A stretch of DNA of 64,000 nt from Syntrophomonas palmitatica JCM 14374 (GCF_001311885.1 NZ_BBCE01000013.1:1-64000); one strand, 5' to 3'; shown: positions 1 through 10,780, numbered from the stretch's first letter. A program made the numbers and translations. The notes: generated by a model not told the origin, from the sequence alone.

Positions 1-445
1 GTTTTGCCGCAAAAAAATCCTTCATTATCTGCCCGCATTCTTCGGCCAATACCCCAGACTTCACTTTTACCCGGTGGTTCAATGTCGGATAATCCAGGAG
101 ATTAATTACAGACCCTGCCGCTCCAGCTTTGGGATCATAGGCGCCGAACACCAGCCTGCCCAGCCGGGCCTGAATCATAGCTCCGGCACACATAGGACAG
201 GGTTCCAGAGTAACATACATGGTAGCATCGGTCAACCTCCAGGAACCTATCTTCACAGCCGCTCTTTGCAGAGCCAGCATTTCTGCATGGGCGGTGGCAT
301 CCCCGCGCAGTTCTTTCTCATTACGGGCTTTTGCTGTTAATTCTCCGCCTGCTACCACAATCGCCCCGACTGGAATTTCCCCGTTTTCCAGGGCTTCACG
401 TGCCAGTTCGAGAGCCAATCTCATATATTCCTGGTCATTATTCAT
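1..445 (-). CDS. tadA: tRNA-specific adenosine deaminase TadA (partial, 3' end outside window)
   Basis: Read on the minus strand from ATG at 445 (protein begins MNNDQEYMRLAL), open to the window edge. It carries the zinc-deaminase signature: HAE near residue 54 (His ligand and catalytic Glu) and PCPMCAGA near residue 84 (the two Cys ligands). TadA converts A34 to inosine in tRNA-Arg(ACG); a tRNA-Arg with ACG anticodon is encoded at 14602-14678, so its substrate is present. A weak GAGGAT ribosome site precedes the start. About 148 codons are visible and only the extreme C-terminus is missing. Confidence 0.95.
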   Translation of the reverse strand, partial: MNNDQEYMRLALELAREALENGEIPVGAIVVAGGELTAKARNEKELRGDATAHAEMLALQRAAVKIGSWRLTDATMYVTLEPCPMCAGAMIQARLGRLVFGAYDPKAGAAGSVINLLDYPTLNHRVKVKSGVLAEECGQIMKDFFAAK

Positions 446-573
446 TGTTTATCCTCAACCCTGCAATTAAGATTGTAGGGCATGCGCCCGTAAAGTGTCA
501 AGAATCTAAGATAATCCGCCCTTACCGGCAGAAAACCATCTGTTCGCTGCGCCCGCAATGACACTGTAGATTG

Positions 574-640
574 CCCTGCCAACGACCCCCGAGGTTCCTA
601 TCCGCAGCCTGTTGTAAAATATACTTTGCCATACATAAAC
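574..640. repeat. Diverged partial copy of the dispersed intergenic repeat
   Basis: On the minus strand this stretch resembles the left part of the larger repeats at 9893-10143 and 39422-39690: a GTATGG..AAAGTAT start, an AACAGGCTG.GGATA block, and a run ending in GGCAGGGCAATC. The rest of 446-675 holds no gene that I can support. Confidence 0.5.
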
Positions 641-641
641 A

Positions 642-665
642 AATCCCACAAACACTTGTGGGATT
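642..665 (-). terminator. Hairpin downstream of tRNA-Arg(CCU)
   Basis: Perfect 10-bp inverted repeat (AATCCCACAA / TTGTGGGATT) around a 4-nt loop, directly after the 3' end of the minus-strand tRNA. The following minus-strand sequence is only moderately T-rich, so terminator or processing-hairpin function is inferred. Confidence 0.55.
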
Positions 666-675
666 AGATGTTCAA

Positions 676-752
676 TGGTGCGCCCGGAGGGACTCGAACC
701 CCCGGCCCACGGTTTAGGAAACCGTTGCTCTATCCTACTGAGCCACGGGCGC
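676..752 (-). tRNA. tRNA-Arg(CCU)
   Basis: A full cloverleaf is readable on the minus strand. The acceptor stem is GCGCCCG/CGGGCGC, the anticodon loop TCCTAAA gives anticodon CCU, the T-loop is GGTTCGAGTCC, and the CCA tail is encoded (676-678). It decodes AGG. Confidence 0.95.
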
Positions 753-863
753 ATAAATCGCTGCTATGTCTGCACATAGCGGCAAAATCATTATATAAAA
801 ATTCCCCCTGGCGTGCAAGGGTTGCCATTCGTTAATAATTCAACAGCCACTAAGGCCCCCCTT

Positions 864-900
864 CATATAAAATGTGGCCTTGAGCATAACATTTTATATG
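864..900. repeat. 12-bp perfect inverted repeat in intergenic DNA
   Basis: The arms CATATAAAATGT (864-875) and ACATTTTATATG (889-900) are exact reverse complements around a 13-nt loop. The region 753-1017 holds no gene. The repeat could be a transcript-end hairpin for the minus-strand regulator ending at 1018, or a regulatory palindrome; nothing in the sequence decides. Confidence 0.6.
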
Positions 901-1017
901 CCGATTTCATGCCATGCCTTGCTGTATAAATATAAGACAATGAAAACCATGGCTGCTATGACGATTAGAAACTTTAAAAATAAATTTTTGGAAATTGATA
1001 CAAACGCAGCCCCTTTC

Positions 1018-1383
1018 TTAAACTGATATATTTTCCCCTATAAAGGTAACCGCTCCGGTCACCAAATAGTACCCTATGCCGGTCCGCGTGGCGATGACTG
1101 GGTTTTCCGGGTTGTGGCCCAGTTTGCGGCGGAGGTTGGTTATGTGAAAACGGGGGTTGCCGCCGCCGCATCCGGCCGGGTCGCTATCCAGGGTTTGGGC
1201 CAGCATCTCCACCGTAATGGGGCGGCCTTCCCGCCGGCAAAGCAGGGCCAGAAGGCGCATTTCCGCCGGGGTCAAACGGTTTTCATTGTCCTTGACCCAT
1301 ATCTCTCCCCGTTCCAGATCCACCATTATCTCCTGTCGCCGGCCCGGCAAGGCCTGGCTTTTTGATCGCTGTTTGTCTTTCAT
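1018..1383 (-). CDS. Stand-alone OmpR/PhoB-type winged-helix DNA-binding protein
   Basis: A 121-residue protein. After a basic N-terminus, residues 20-115 fit the C-terminal effector domain of OmpR/PhoB response regulators: LTPAEMRLLALL, then a recognition-helix region around HITNLRRKLG, and the wing RTGIGYYL. There is no receiver domain and no histidine kinase beside it, so it is either an orphan regulator or a remnant of a two-component gene. The start is supported by an AAGGAGACGGAGG stretch just upstream. The domain call is firm; the regulon is unknown. Confidence 0.8.
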   Translation of the reverse strand: MKDKQRSKSQALPGRRQEIMVDLERGEIWVKDNENRLTPAEMRLLALLCRREGRPITVEMLAQTLDSDPAGCGGGNPRFHITNLRRKLGHNPENPVIATRTGIGYYLVTGAVTFIGENISV

Positions 1384-1747
1384 CCTCCGTCTCCTTATTG
1401 TTCATATCAAAATTGTTTTAAACTAACTCTCAGCCTCGCCCAATCAGGTTCTTCCTTAACCCTGACCAGTTTGGGGCTGGTTCTTTTAGTCAAGACCGTA
1501 CGGCCATTTGTGCATCCCTCTCTGGCTGTCTGCCATGTTCTATTTTAATTATAGTGGCTTGATGCCATTTGCGCAAGCATAAAAATGGCGGCCTGCCGCT
1601 TTACAACGGTGCAATGTGCCACTTATAATATGGGTTAATAGAAAAGCCTCCCGAGGGAGGCGTATCAAGTGGTTTACGGGCATATGAAAAAGGATGCTTG
1701 CCTGGGCAGGCGTGCCGGGCAGGCGTGCGATTAAGGATGTGGGCAAA

Positions 1748-2059
1748 GTGGAGTATCCTCAGCGTCTGTCTGCACTGAGGAAGGCGAAGGGGCTTACCCA
1801 GGCACAGCTCTGCGAAGAGCTGGGGATAAAGGTCAATGCCTACCGCGAATGGGAGATGGGGCGGCGCAGGCCTGAACTGGAGTCTCTCATAATGCTGGCT
1901 GAATATTACGGTGTGTCCATGGACTACCTGCTGGGGCTGGAGCATGTAACCCTGGCCGCCAGCCAGGCCGGCGACCCCCTGGCTGATCTGTCGGACGAAG
2001 CCCGGCAGAGCGTATATGAGTTTATTGAATTTGTGCGCCAGCGTGACAAGAAAAAATAG
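1748..2059 (+). CDS. XRE-family HTH repressor-like regulator
   Basis: I chose GTG at 1748 (VEYPQRLSALRKAKGLT...), preceded by AAGGA at 1733. A longer in-frame start at 1694 runs through a repeated GGGCAGGCGTGC stretch and lacks a ribosome site. The product is about 103 aa. Residues 5-60 form a Cro/C1 helix-turn-helix (LRKAKGLTQAQLCEELGIK, WEMGRRRPELESLIMLAEYYGVSMDYLLG). The C-terminal tail resembles those of phage and ICE repressors. The next gene on the strand is an ImmA/IrrE-type protease, a pairing in which the protease cleaves the repressor in ICEs and prophages (known for ICEBs1). Here no integrase remains nearby. Confidence 0.85.
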   Translation: MEYPQRLSALRKAKGLTQAQLCEELGIKVNAYREWEMGRRRPELESLIMLAEYYGVSMDYLLGLEHVTLAASQAGDPLADLSDEARQSVYEFIEFVRQRDKKK

Positions 2060-2066
2060 TTTGATT

Positions 2067-2086
2067 TATGACAGTTATACGTCATA
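2067..2086. promoter_or_regulatory. Possible operator palindrome between XRE and ImmA genes
   Basis: TATGAC (2067-2072) and GTCATA (2081-2086) form an inverted repeat with an 8-nt spacer just after the XRE stop codon. Size and position would suit an XRE operator; binding is inferred. Confidence 0.35.
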
Positions 2087-2118
2087 GCTATCTGTATGAT
2101 TTAAAACAAGTATTGATT

Positions 2119-2141
2119 AAACCTGCCTGCGGGCAGGTTTT
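2119..2141 (+). terminator. Rho-independent terminator-like hairpin
   Basis: AAACCTGCC / GGCAGGTTT stem with a TGCG loop and a short T run, 60 nt past the XRE regulator. It would separate the regulator from the downstream ImmA-like gene. Confidence 0.6.
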
Positions 2142-2200
2142 GTGCTGCATAGGACCTTCGACAAATCGCTGCAAGATGCGATTATTTGAGGTGATTTTCG

Positions 2201-2658
2201 ATGACCACCGATGAACTTTATACCCTGGCCGAGGAACAGGCGTTTATATTGTACAGTGGAATTTCCCCGATGAAATCAATGGTCTGTACTTCCACGAGGA
2301 AGGAAAACCGCCGACCATAGCCCTGTCTGAGAGATTATCAGAAGGTTCCTCGCTGTACCGCTGCGTACTAGCCGAAGAACTGGGCCACCATTTTACCAGC
2401 GCCGGGAATCTTCTGCCATCCCGTTATTTCTACCGGTTATGGCGCAGCAACATCAGCCGCGGCGAATATAAGGCCCGGAAGTGGGCGGCAGAGACGTTGA
2501 TTCCGAGGCAAAAACTAAAGGCTGCTCTGGCCGCCGGGGCCCGCGAGACCTGGGAGCTGGCCGAGGAATTCGGGGTAACCTGTGAAATAGTGCAGCTTCG
2601 TTTAAGTTTGAATGACTGCCAGGAATTGATCCGGTCATACCGGGGTCAGGAAGATTGA
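2201..2658 (+). CDS. ImmA/IrrE-type zinc metallopeptidase (frameshifted)
   Basis: ATG at 2201 follows GAGGTGAT. The first frame reads MTTDELYTLAEEQ, then the reading must move one base near 2235-2240 to continue as VYIVQWNFPDEINGLYF, through ALSERL and the zinc motif EELGHH (HExxH-like, E-E-L-G-H-H), to the stop at 2658. Total length is about 152 aa, normal for the COG2856 family. Without the shift the first frame stops 39 codons in. One missing base in the CAGGCG stretch would repair it, like other indels in this window. The inferred role is cleavage of the upstream XRE repressor. Confidence 0.75.
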
Positions 2659-2686
2659 AGGGGTACATGCCTCCTGGTATTTATTT

Positions 2687-5600
2687 TCACAATTCAATAT
2701 CATAAAGCCGATATACCATCTCATCCAACCGTTTTTGCACCTGCTCCAGTTCGTATAAGGCGTCCGGCTCGGACAGCTCACCAGAAAACTGGCGCACCTT
2801 GATACCATAGGCCTGGTTGAACAAGCTTTCAAAATCCTGGAGTTGTTGCTGATTAGGAATAATAATGGGGAGCTGCCGCGCGTCATTAATTTGAAAATGA
2901 GATGTATTATTTAAAAAATCGTCAACAAATTCACTTATATACTTCGAATTTATTAAACAAACCAGATACCAATCAGGGGTTAACCTGCATTGTGAGAATA
3001 AACTCATACTTAGAACATCATGAACCCCATTGGTCTTCATTCTGCACTTCAAATAAGTAGAATTGACATCGGTCCAGCAAAATCCTTCTCTAAAAAAGAA
3101 ATTATACCCCTGCCATCTGGCCCGGGGGCTGGATGATAAATAGGCGACATTCTCTTTTGACCAGTCAATATAAAACGGAGTCTGTAAAAACCACCTGTTG
3201 CCTTCTTTATCCCCCTTATCGTAGGGCACAAAATGCGGTTTGCCCGGGCCTATTCCTTTCTCCTTTTCTTTTTCGGTCAACTTTTCTACTTCAGCTATTT
3301 CATCTGGTGAAACAATCCTGTATAGATAACCCTGACCGAAAATATCCCGGCCATATTTGGCTTTCAGCTTATCGAACAGCTCCCTGGTCTCCGCTTCCCC
3401 CAGCGCAGCCAGGTACTCTCTGGCCTCATTCAGGCCGGTGATATGCTTTAGACTGCTAATTCTATTTTTTTGTATAGCCTCCAGGAACTTAACGGGGCGG
3501 GTCTGCATAATCCTTGCTGCCACTGTGGAACCGGCGATAGCTCCCACAAAACGTCCGTTATCCGCTGTGGCCAATCCTTGTCCGCCATCGGTAATCAAGC
3601 CCAACAATGTCAGGTCCCCGGCCTGCAGACTCTGGCGGTAGGCTTCCAATTCCCCGGCATGTTCGGCAATCTTCTTACTGGTGCAAATCTTGTCCCACCA
3701 TTGCTCCAGCAGCCGGCGCAGGGTCTGGTTATATTTTTTGTATATTTGGAGGTTGAGCGCGTTCGGAGGAAATAAAACCCGGTTCAAGGCCTGGCGTAGG
3801 TGGCTATATTTACCGGATAGATTTGCGGCTGCTCGAAATCATCCACGGCGTCTTTGAAGACCAGTTCGTAATCCTGCCCCCGCATATCCTCCTTAACCAC
3901 GACAATGATGGCCGGCTCTACCATGGCATTCTGGAATACGTTCTCGGTCTTTATGATTTCCAGCACCCGGTTGTCCTGGAACAACCGGCGCAGGTTCTGT
4001 TTGGTTTGCAGCGTAAAATAGGTATTGGAGCTGATGTAGGCGATAATCCCGCCCTGGCGGGCAATATCGAAGGCTTTAATAAAAAAATAGTTGTAGAGGT
4101 CGTCGGACAAGCCATAAACCGCGCGGTAATAACCCTGGAATTCCTTATCCACCATCTTGTTCGAGACATAGGGCGGGTTGCCGATTACGACATCGAAGCC
4201 CCCGTTCTCCCGGTCGAATACCTCGTCAAAATGCAGCCGCCACAGCATGAAGGGGCGGTGGTTGGAAAGCCGGTACTGCTCGACCTCCGGCACCAAATCG
4301 GCTTTACCCTGCTCTTTCAAGGTGGTGCGGATGAAATCCCATACCAGGTCCTCTATCTGCAGCTTCAGTTCATCCTTTCTGGCTTTGTCGGTCTCGTTAA
4401 AAAGCAGGGCGCGTTTATCCTGGAGCTGCTGCTTTTTGGATTTACTGCCCTCATCCAGGCCTTCAAAAGCCAGGCTGACCACAACGGGCTTACGGCTGCC
4501 CTTCTGCAGCGATTTCAGGTCTTTTATCCTTTTTTCATAATGGTTTATCTCCTCTTGTATGGCCTGCTGCAGCTTCCTGTCCGGCTGTTGCTTAGAAAAT
4601 GTCGCCATATATTCGGCGCTTTTTTCCTTAACGCGCGCTTCCAATAATTTTATTTCTTCACCTATATCACCGGCATCATGCAAAGCCAGTTCCTGGTCGA
4701 ACAAGGTAATCCCTTTGTAATTCTCCAGCAGGCTGTCGCCCTGCATGATTTTGTAGTCCAGGTTGGGCAGGGGGCTTATATCCCTGACATTCTCCTCATC
4801 CACAACCAGGGACAGCCACAATCTCAGCTTGGCTATATCCACCGCGCTGGCGTCAATGTCCACGCCATATAGGGATGTCTCGATAGCGTGGCGCTTGAAA
4901 TGATAGGGGGTCCGTTCGTTTCCGGACGGCAGTTCAGTGTTCAATATCCCCCTGACCCGTATTATTTCCTGCATCATGCCTACAGGGAAGGCCCCGGAAC
5001 CGATAGCCGGGTCGCATATTTTTATATCCGCCAGGAGCCGGTCTATGGCAAGGGCATGGGATTTAACGCTCTCCGGCAACATTGAATCCCCGTAGGTCGG
5101 GCTGTCGGCTGCCAGCCTGCCGTTTCGCACCGCCTGTTCAACATCCCGGGAATATTCTCCCCGGCGCACCAGGTAAACAATATCGTCATAATCCACGCTT
5201 CCTGCCAAACCGCGGGCCAGGTAGCTGATCAGGCACTGCTGGCAGATATAGTGCACTATCTGGCGCGGGGTATAAAAGGCTCCTTTGGCTTTCTGGTCAA
5301 CCGAATCCAGCAGCCTTTCAAATACCTTGCCCAGCATTTCCGGGTCAACCGCCACTTCCTTTTCCAATGGTTCATCTTCTTTGACGGTGAAGTTGTAGCG
5401 GTCAAATACCTCGAATATTTCCGCGAAAAGCGAGTTGGGCAGGAGTATGTCGGTTTTCTTCCAGTCATAGTTTTTGATCGGTTCAAATAAGCCGCCGTTC
5501 AGGAAGGGAATTCGGCAGCCCAGAGCACACCAATCCTGTTCTTTGCGCCGGTCCACAGCCAGGGTATCGTAGAAAAGCGGCTCCAGAACATCATTGAAGA

Positions 5601-6459
5601 AGTTGCGATAATTCTTTTTGTTAAACAATTGGCGCAAGAAATCACGGGGACCGCTGCCCCAGTCGGCCGGTTCGCCCGCTTCATTTTTCTCTACTCCCAA
5701 CCAGCCCTTCTTCTGCAGGAAATACAGGAAGATCAATTGACCTAATAGTTTTTTGGAAAAATCAGCCTTATCGACCTCTTTGCGTTCAAACTCCCGGCGG
5801 ATGGTACTGTCTTTTTTAATTATGCGTTCCAGTTCAGCCTTCAATTTTTCGAACAACTGCTTATATTCCAAGAAAAACTGGTCGGTAACCCGTTCGATGC
5901 TGAATGCCTGTTCTATGGTTTCCAGAGTGGGCCTTTTATCATCATTTATTAACAGGGGAATGAGGTGCTGCTGGGCGGTGTGGCTGGGTTCTCCCTTCCC
6001 CACCAGGAAGGAATAGCGCCGGGCTTCAGTCAATTTTCTCTGTACTCTCAAATTCCCGTCTGGAGTTGAAGTCAAGCTGTACCCCAGGCGAACGAAGGAG
6101 AACCGCCATTCAGCGGCCTCTTCGGCCTGGAATGCTACCAGTGCGGCGTCTTTGTTCTTATCATTCAGGTACCAGGCCACGAAGTTGCGCTGCATGGCAC
6201 GGGCCCGTTCCAGTGCAGTTTCCCGGCGCAGATAGACCACCAGCACATCCATGACCCTGCCCTGGGGGTCGGTGTATTTCCCTATGCGCTGGTATTTCTT
6301 AACGTGGTCCGTAAAATGACGCGGTATGTAGACACCATTCCGGGTAAAGGGCTTGATTTCCATATCCAGCAGGTTACGGACAAAATAATCATACCTGCCC
6401 TGGTTGAATTCATTTTCAAAGGTTTCTTGTACCATATTCCTGGCTTCATCATATTTCAT
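2687..6459 (-). CDS. Eco57I-type adenine DNA methyltransferase with C-terminal specificity region (frameshifted)
   Basis: Two minus-strand frames join near 3795: residues 1-891 (6459 to 3784) and a further 366 aa (to 2687). The second frame should continue the first as ..YARQALNRVLFPPN, so this is one protein of about 1,258 aa. Around residue 480 lies CDPAIGSGAFPVG (SAM-binding motif I), and at about 765 NPPY (motif IV of N6-adenine methylases). The C-terminal third resembles the TaqI/Eco57I target-recognition region. The start overlaps the end of the helicase gene by 11 nt, so the two are translationally coupled. I see no PD-(D/E)XK motif I can assign with confidence; cleavage may reside in the partner. 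Confidence 0.85.
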
Positions 6460-9400
6460 GCTTATGGCCTCCCTGCAGGTATTCGGACAGGATTACTTCT
6501 TTTTTATTAGAGCCTTTCTGTGCGGCTGTGTCAGGTTTTTCTTCAAGCAGGGACGCCGGAATATTCTTGCGCATTATAGCCAGTATCTTCAGGGGGTTAG
6601 CGTCTTTCTCCTTATCGAGCTGCTGCTTAATCCTTTTGGCGGTATTACGGGCTATAACTCCTTCTTCCAATGCCCTGCGCACCGCCCGCAGAAATTCTTC
6701 GTCTTCATCGGTATAACCGGCATAGTAAAGGATATTATTGGATTTTAAAATTTGCAGGAGGTATTTTTCATTGGACCTGCCGCCGCCGCGGCTTCTGCCG
6801 GTTGGCTCACCGGAATTGGCCTGCTCGAAGGCGTCTTTGTTATAATCCAGTAATTCGTAGTAATGCCGGGGAATAGGTAATCGTGATGTCTGCGGCTCGC
6901 AAGCCAGGATATCGGCCGCTTCAAAAAAGTTGATCTCGCTTGACTCGTCCCCATTGGTTATATAAATACGTTTGAGGTTGCCTTTACGGAAGAAGGTTAT
7001 CAACCGGTCGAATTGGGTTCCGTTCCAGGCCCTGCCGGTTCGGGCTTTGCGCGGCAATTTCTTGATGCGTTCAAAAAGAGCCGGGTCTTCATCGCGCAGT
7101 TTCCGCAGCAGCTGCAGCTGCTCCAATTCGGTCCTCTCATCTTCGTCTTCACCCTGTAACAGGTTCTTATCATTGAGCCGTTTATATAGCTCAGCGCCTA
7201 GTATATCATGGGTGGTTACCACTTCTTCATCAGTTAGATAACGGGCGTCTTCACCCAGGGCATCATGAAACGCTTGTATCTTGGCTTTAATATTATCCTC
7301 CAGCCCCAGTTCCTTATCGGCCTGGGCCGTAGGAAAGAAATTGAAGATATAAATGCGGCTATGGGCAGTACCTACCCGATTGATTCGCCCTGCCCGCTGC
7401 AGTACCCGGGTGGGATTCCAGGGAAGGTCATAGTTGATAATAATATTAGAGCGGTGCAGGTTTACTCCTTCGGCCAGTACATCCGTAGTTATAAGGATTT
7501 GCACCTCATTAGCAGGGCTCTCATGACTGGGATCAAAATTCGCCCGGATAATATCTTTTGCTTGGTTGGCCCCCGAACATGAATCGCCGCTGTGCCGCAA
7601 GCCGCCGGAGCTGGAATAGAAGAAAATTTTACCGGGGTACTTTTGGTCAAGATGGTGGAGAAGGTATTCGCCGGTTTCTTTGGATTCGGTAAATACTATA
7701 ACTTTTTTGCCTTTTAACAGCTTATTCTTTTTAAGTTGGGCCATAAATTCTGTCAGTTTGGGGTCTGTTTCCACCTGGTTCCACAAATCTTGCATCTGTT
7801 TTAAGGCTTGGAGATCATTTTCGAGCAATGCGATAAATTCGTCCCGGAATAAGCCCGCATCATATTTTTCCACCCGCTGCTGGTCTGCCAGTTCTAGCAG
7901 CCGCAATTCATCATCATTTTCCAGGAGGGCGAAAACGTTGATTTCACGGCTTATATAAACCGTACCCGACCGGTACATGGCTATAAATTTTTCATAAGAG
8001 GCGACAAACCGGGCCAGGGTATTGCGGAAGGCATGGAAACTGCTTTCCAGCCTTTTTACCAGCACGCTTTTCATAAAGGCGCCCAGATTGCGTTGGGACT
8101 GTTTCTCAAATTCCGGCAATGGTGTTTTTAAATACAGCAAGGGGGTATAACGTGAATAGGTCATTCTTTTTATTAACTGTATGGTCTGGTTAAAAATGTT
8201 ATCGGTCGCCTGATCAAACTCATATACCAGACGCTGAGGGTCCTCTATTTCCGGGAAAAATAGGCCTTGTTGAGCCATGTCTTCAGCAAAGTATTTTTGA
8301 ATTGAACTGCGGGTTCGTCTAACCATCACATATTTGAGTATCTTCTCTCTGACTTCCTTTGAGGCTTGTTTGACTGCCAGCATATACCGGGGATCATCTT
8401 TGGAGTATTTGTTAATCTTCGATTTCAGTGACTGAAAGAACTGCTCCAGGTCCAGAATACCTGGTATGGTTGATCGCTTCGGTATTTGGAACAATTTTAA
8501 CTGGCTGAAAATATCATCGATCTTGTTATTTAGAGGGGTGGCCGAAACCAGGATTACCTTTTTCCCATGGCAGATTTGATGAAGCTGTTCATATCCCTGG
8601 GTGATTTCGTTCCTGAAACGGTGCGCCTCATCTATGAACACATAATCATACTTCCAATGGCTGGCCTTGAGTATTTCATCCAGTTTTCCCAATGAAACGA
8701 CTTTAAAACTGCGTATACCGAAGTCGAAGAAGGTCTCCTGCCAGTATTCTTTTAGTATGGGGGGACAGACTATCAGTATTTTGCCGGGAAGCTGCTGGGC
8801 TAAAAGGCTGAAATGTAGGTCTTGCCGAGTCCGACTACATCGGCTAAAAAGACGCCGTTGTGGGCGTCCAGGATCTTCCTAGCGGAAACGACGGCTTGTT
8901 TTTGATATTTTAGCTCCATAAAACCCTGGGGCAGGTACGATTCAACCTCTTCATCCATATTGAGGTCTTCTTTCAGATATTCATAGAGGAACTTCAAATA
9001 GATCTCATAGGGAGAGATGCTGTCATTTAACCAGGTATTACAGTTGATGGTTTCCACATATTCTTGCGATATGTCTACCGCATCCCTCCACAGGGCCTCA
9101 AATTTCTTCAGGGCAAATTCCACATCAGCGCTGTTTTTTAATTCCACATTAAACTCGTAATTGTCTGATAATCCCGATTCCGAGAAGTTGCTGGACCCGG
9201 TTATTACCCTTCCGTAATCTAATTGATCAGGTGTGAAGCGGCTAATATATACTTTGGCATGTATGTTGGCACTGGGGTATGCCTTAATTTCCATTTTGCC
9301 GGAAGACAGGAATTCCATGAACCTTTTAACCCCGATTTCTACCTCATGATTATCCTCTGAATTGTCCATTTCATTGACCAGGGCGCGGGAGAAATTATCC

Positions 9401-9666
9401 CGGGTATTTTTATGTGATTCAAAATATAGTTCGTTCTGGCTGCGGCAGGTCTCAATGATTTCATAGGTCTGCCGGTCAATATTTAATCCTACTAGTATCC
9501 TTATTTTTTCAACCCCTTCCAGGGCCTCATACAGATTATAAAAGCCGCTGGTGCGAAAATACCCCACCAATACATCAAAGAACTGGACATGTTTTAGGGT
9601 TTTATTAAACCGGTCTAATAACGTGGCTCCGGGTTCGTTGGTGAAAAATGTCAGGTCGTTATGCAC
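6449..9666 (-). CDS. PLD-nuclease/SNF2-type helicase fusion (frameshifted)
   Basis: GTG at 9666 has a GGGAGGG site 6 nt upstream. The first frame (288 aa) carries a phospholipase D-like nuclease domain: HAKVYISRF near residue 140 and GSSNFSESG near 163 match the HxK...GSxN pattern. Walker A (VVGLGKT) follows near 280. The frame must shift near 8808, reading SLLAQQLPGKILIVCPP, to join the 747-aa helicase part: DEAH box (FIDEAHRFRNE), SATPLNN, and the motif VI region (QRAGRINRVG). Total is about 1,072 aa. It is the first gene of an operon with the Eco57I-type methylase and is probably the restriction or translocase partner. Confidence 0.85.
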
Positions 9667-9892
9667 TTGTTACCCTCCCGGCATTTTATGGTTATTCCGG
9701 TTTTATTCAACACGGTTTTAGTTATTTCCTTCCAGGCATCGGCTTTTTCTGTTTTTCCGCTTATATCGAATGGCTGCATCTGCGTAAATGCTCCATAAAC
9801 CCGCCGAGTACTCCCCAGAACCGTTTTAAAAATTAAAACCGTTTGCTGTGACAATAATGTGTCCTTCACCAGTTTCAGACAGTACAAATTCA

Positions 9893-10143
9893 CCCTGCAG
9901 GCGATGGGCGTTATCGTTTTAGATTGCCGCGCCGCTGACGCTCCTCGCAACGACAAATACATAGTTTTTCTGCAAACGCCATATTTTCTGTCATTGCGAG
10001 CGACAGCGAAGCAATCTCTCCCTGTTTTCGCAGCAACGACAGGACAACGGTAATGCCGTTCGCGATGACACCTGCAATTGCCCTGCCCAAGCCCCTGAGC
10101 ACACTTATTCACAGCCGTTTGCAAACCATACTTTCCTATACAT
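9893..10143 (-). repeat. Dispersed intergenic repeat, copy A
   Basis: About 250 bp that match 39422-39690 in inverted orientation. The core (9921-10017, 97 nt) has inverted ends: AGATTGCCGC..CTCCTCGCAACGACA and TGTCATTGCGAG..GAAGCAATCT. The flank contains a TGCAAACGG.TGTGAATAAGTGTG-like block on the minus strand. The gap 9667-10171 holds no supported gene. Confidence 0.8.
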
Positions 10144-10171
10144 CAAAACAGACCCGCTTGCGCCGGGTCTG

Positions 10172-10481
10172 TTACGTCTGTCTATTCTGTTTCAACTCTC
10201 CCTTGATCTCGTCGATATCCTCCCGGATATGTCCTACCTCCACCGCCAGCACCCGCTGGTTCTCGGCCACCTTCTCAATGCAGACTTGCAACTGCTGAAT
10301 ACATTGGGAGTAACGCTCCTCGCGTTCTTTGCTATCATTTAGCAATCGCTCCTCCCGCTTCTGGTTCTCCGTCATGATGCGGTTGTTGAACTGGTCGAAC
10401 CGCCATAAGGCCCAGAAGAGGAAGGCCGCCCAAGGGCTGGCCTCCAGGAGAGTCTTGATGATCGTGGTCTCTATAGCCCAT
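10172..10481 (-). CDS. BhlA/UviB-like holin-type small membrane protein
   Basis: About 102 aa. The reading begins at ATG (10481) behind GAGGTG if one G of the ATGGG run is dropped, giving MAIETTIIKTLLEASPW. The strictly in-frame part has only an internal ATG at 10375. An N-terminal hydrophobic segment (SPWAAFLFWALW) is followed by a long charged coiled coil (NQKREERLLNDSKEREERY...). This is the BhlA family layout, found in phage and bacteriocin loci. It lies downstream of DUF2922 and DUF1659 genes on the same strand. The lysis or export role is family inference. Confidence 0.65.
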
Positions 10482-10506
10482 CACCTCATTTCTGTGCTGT
10501 GACGGA

Positions 10507-10725
10507 CTAGCCCAGGTTAATTTCAGCGGTGTCGCGGGTTACTATACGAGCGCCGACTTTGCCGGTCAGGGTTCCGGCTGACCCATCAATTATGTTTTTG
10601 GCGATGATATTGTCCATCGCGGCGTTAATCTGAGCGGCGGTCACATCGGCCCGGGCGTTGTAAACCCGGATGGTATCCTTTGCGTTAGCAGAGGTGGCAA
10701 ATATGAGTTCCAGGGTTCTTTCCAT
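10507..10725 (-). CDS. DUF2922 family small protein
   Basis: A 72-aa protein (MERTLELIFATSANAKDTIRV...) fitting the DUF2922 family of Firmicutes: a beta strand, then a D.T..QI..AMD..I segment. A purine-rich ribosome site (GGAGGAAA) precedes it. Its function is unknown in the family. It forms a head-to-tail cluster with the DUF1659 gene upstream and the BhlA-like gene downstream, an association I recognise from other Firmicutes. Confidence 0.8.
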   Translation of the reverse strand: MERTLELIFATSANAKDTIRVYNARADVTAAQINAAMDNIIAKNIIDGSAGTLTGKVGARIVTRDTAEINLG

Positions 10726-10780
10726 CGCGTTTTCCTCCTTTCCTCAGAATTAGGGTTCCTGTGTTGCCCGCCAATCAGGC

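Noticed and set aside
3784-3800. Programmed frameshift in the methylase
   Set aside because: No slippery heptamer or downstream structure stands out, and the same kind of single-base break occurs in many housekeeping genes of this window.
3823-4647. 274-codon plus-strand open frame
   Set aside because: It is antisense to the Eco57I-type methylase core, where the minus strand encodes clear motifs; no ribosome site and no family features.
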